Of a stretch of DNA of 5,677 nt, positions 5,612 to 5,677 are shown one piece after another. The translations under genes and the position numbers were made by a program. The stretch's first letter is position 1. Each line of letters starts with the position of its first letter. The stretch covers positions 1 through 5,677 of the forward strand of contig JAYWHK010000341.1 of the NCBI GenBank assembly GCA_043777755.1, read 5' to 3'. The stretch is from CANHEE01 sp043777755 (GTDB taxonomy: Bacteria; Bacteroidota; Bacteroidia; Chitinophagales; Saprospiraceae). The notes under the pieces were generated by a model. That model was given only the letters and a program-made list of their open reading frames with translations. It made no database searches and had not been told where the DNA came from.

Positions 5612-5677
5612 TTAGGCATAATTTTTTTTGACACTAAAATTTTATAATTTTTTTATAATTTTTATAAAAATAAAAAA

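Overview
This AT-rich 5.7 kb window looks like accessory DNA from a member of the Bacteroidota (a flavobacterial or cytophagal type is my guess). Supporting signs are A-rich start regions without Shine-Dalgarno sequences, signal peptides ending in Ala-Gln at the cleavage site, a secreted protein with the PCFID...CAVGYL signature I associate with Bacteroidota, and palindromic intergenic repeats of a kind I recall from these genomes. The genus cannot be named from the sequence.

Layout. Bases 1-142 are an AT-rich leader with a small GC hairpin. Bases 143-1516 (+) encode an intact C5-cytosine DNA methyltransferase, the only gene on the plus strand. Everything else is on the minus strand. A 44-codon ORF (1513-1647) runs tail-to-tail into the methyltransferase stop codon and may be the stump of a restriction enzyme. 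A 26-codon hydrophobic ORF lies at 1736-1816. Then, reading from right to left (the direction of transcription), come: a 5'-truncated Asp-box (BNR) protein (5081-5611); an intact secreted Asp-box paralogue (4358-5080) whose start abuts the previous stop; a secreted right-handed beta-helix protein (3362-4273) whose frame continues after a TAA for 56 more codons (to 3191); a fragment of a third Asp-box protein (2944-3144); and a secreted CAVGYL-family protein (1884-2947) whose signal peptide and mature part are in different frames.

The same palindrome (core AAACCTCGTAGG / CCTACGAGGTTT) occurs three times. Each copy is 7-18 bases after a minus-strand stop codon: at 1831-1875, 3151-3183 and 4303-4339. 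In the middle case the stop is the distal one of the beta-helix gene, which argues that the gene originally ended at 3191 and not at 3362.

Taken together, the minus-strand block reads as a decaying set of envelope or secreted proteins next to an apparently solitary methyltransferase: one nonsense codon, one frameshift, two 5'-truncated paralogues and possibly a restriction-enzyme stump. Some single-base lesions could be sequencing errors, which cannot be settled from the window. I do not see a convincing new defence or mobile system. The most unusual points are the hidden gene pieces and the placement of the repeats.
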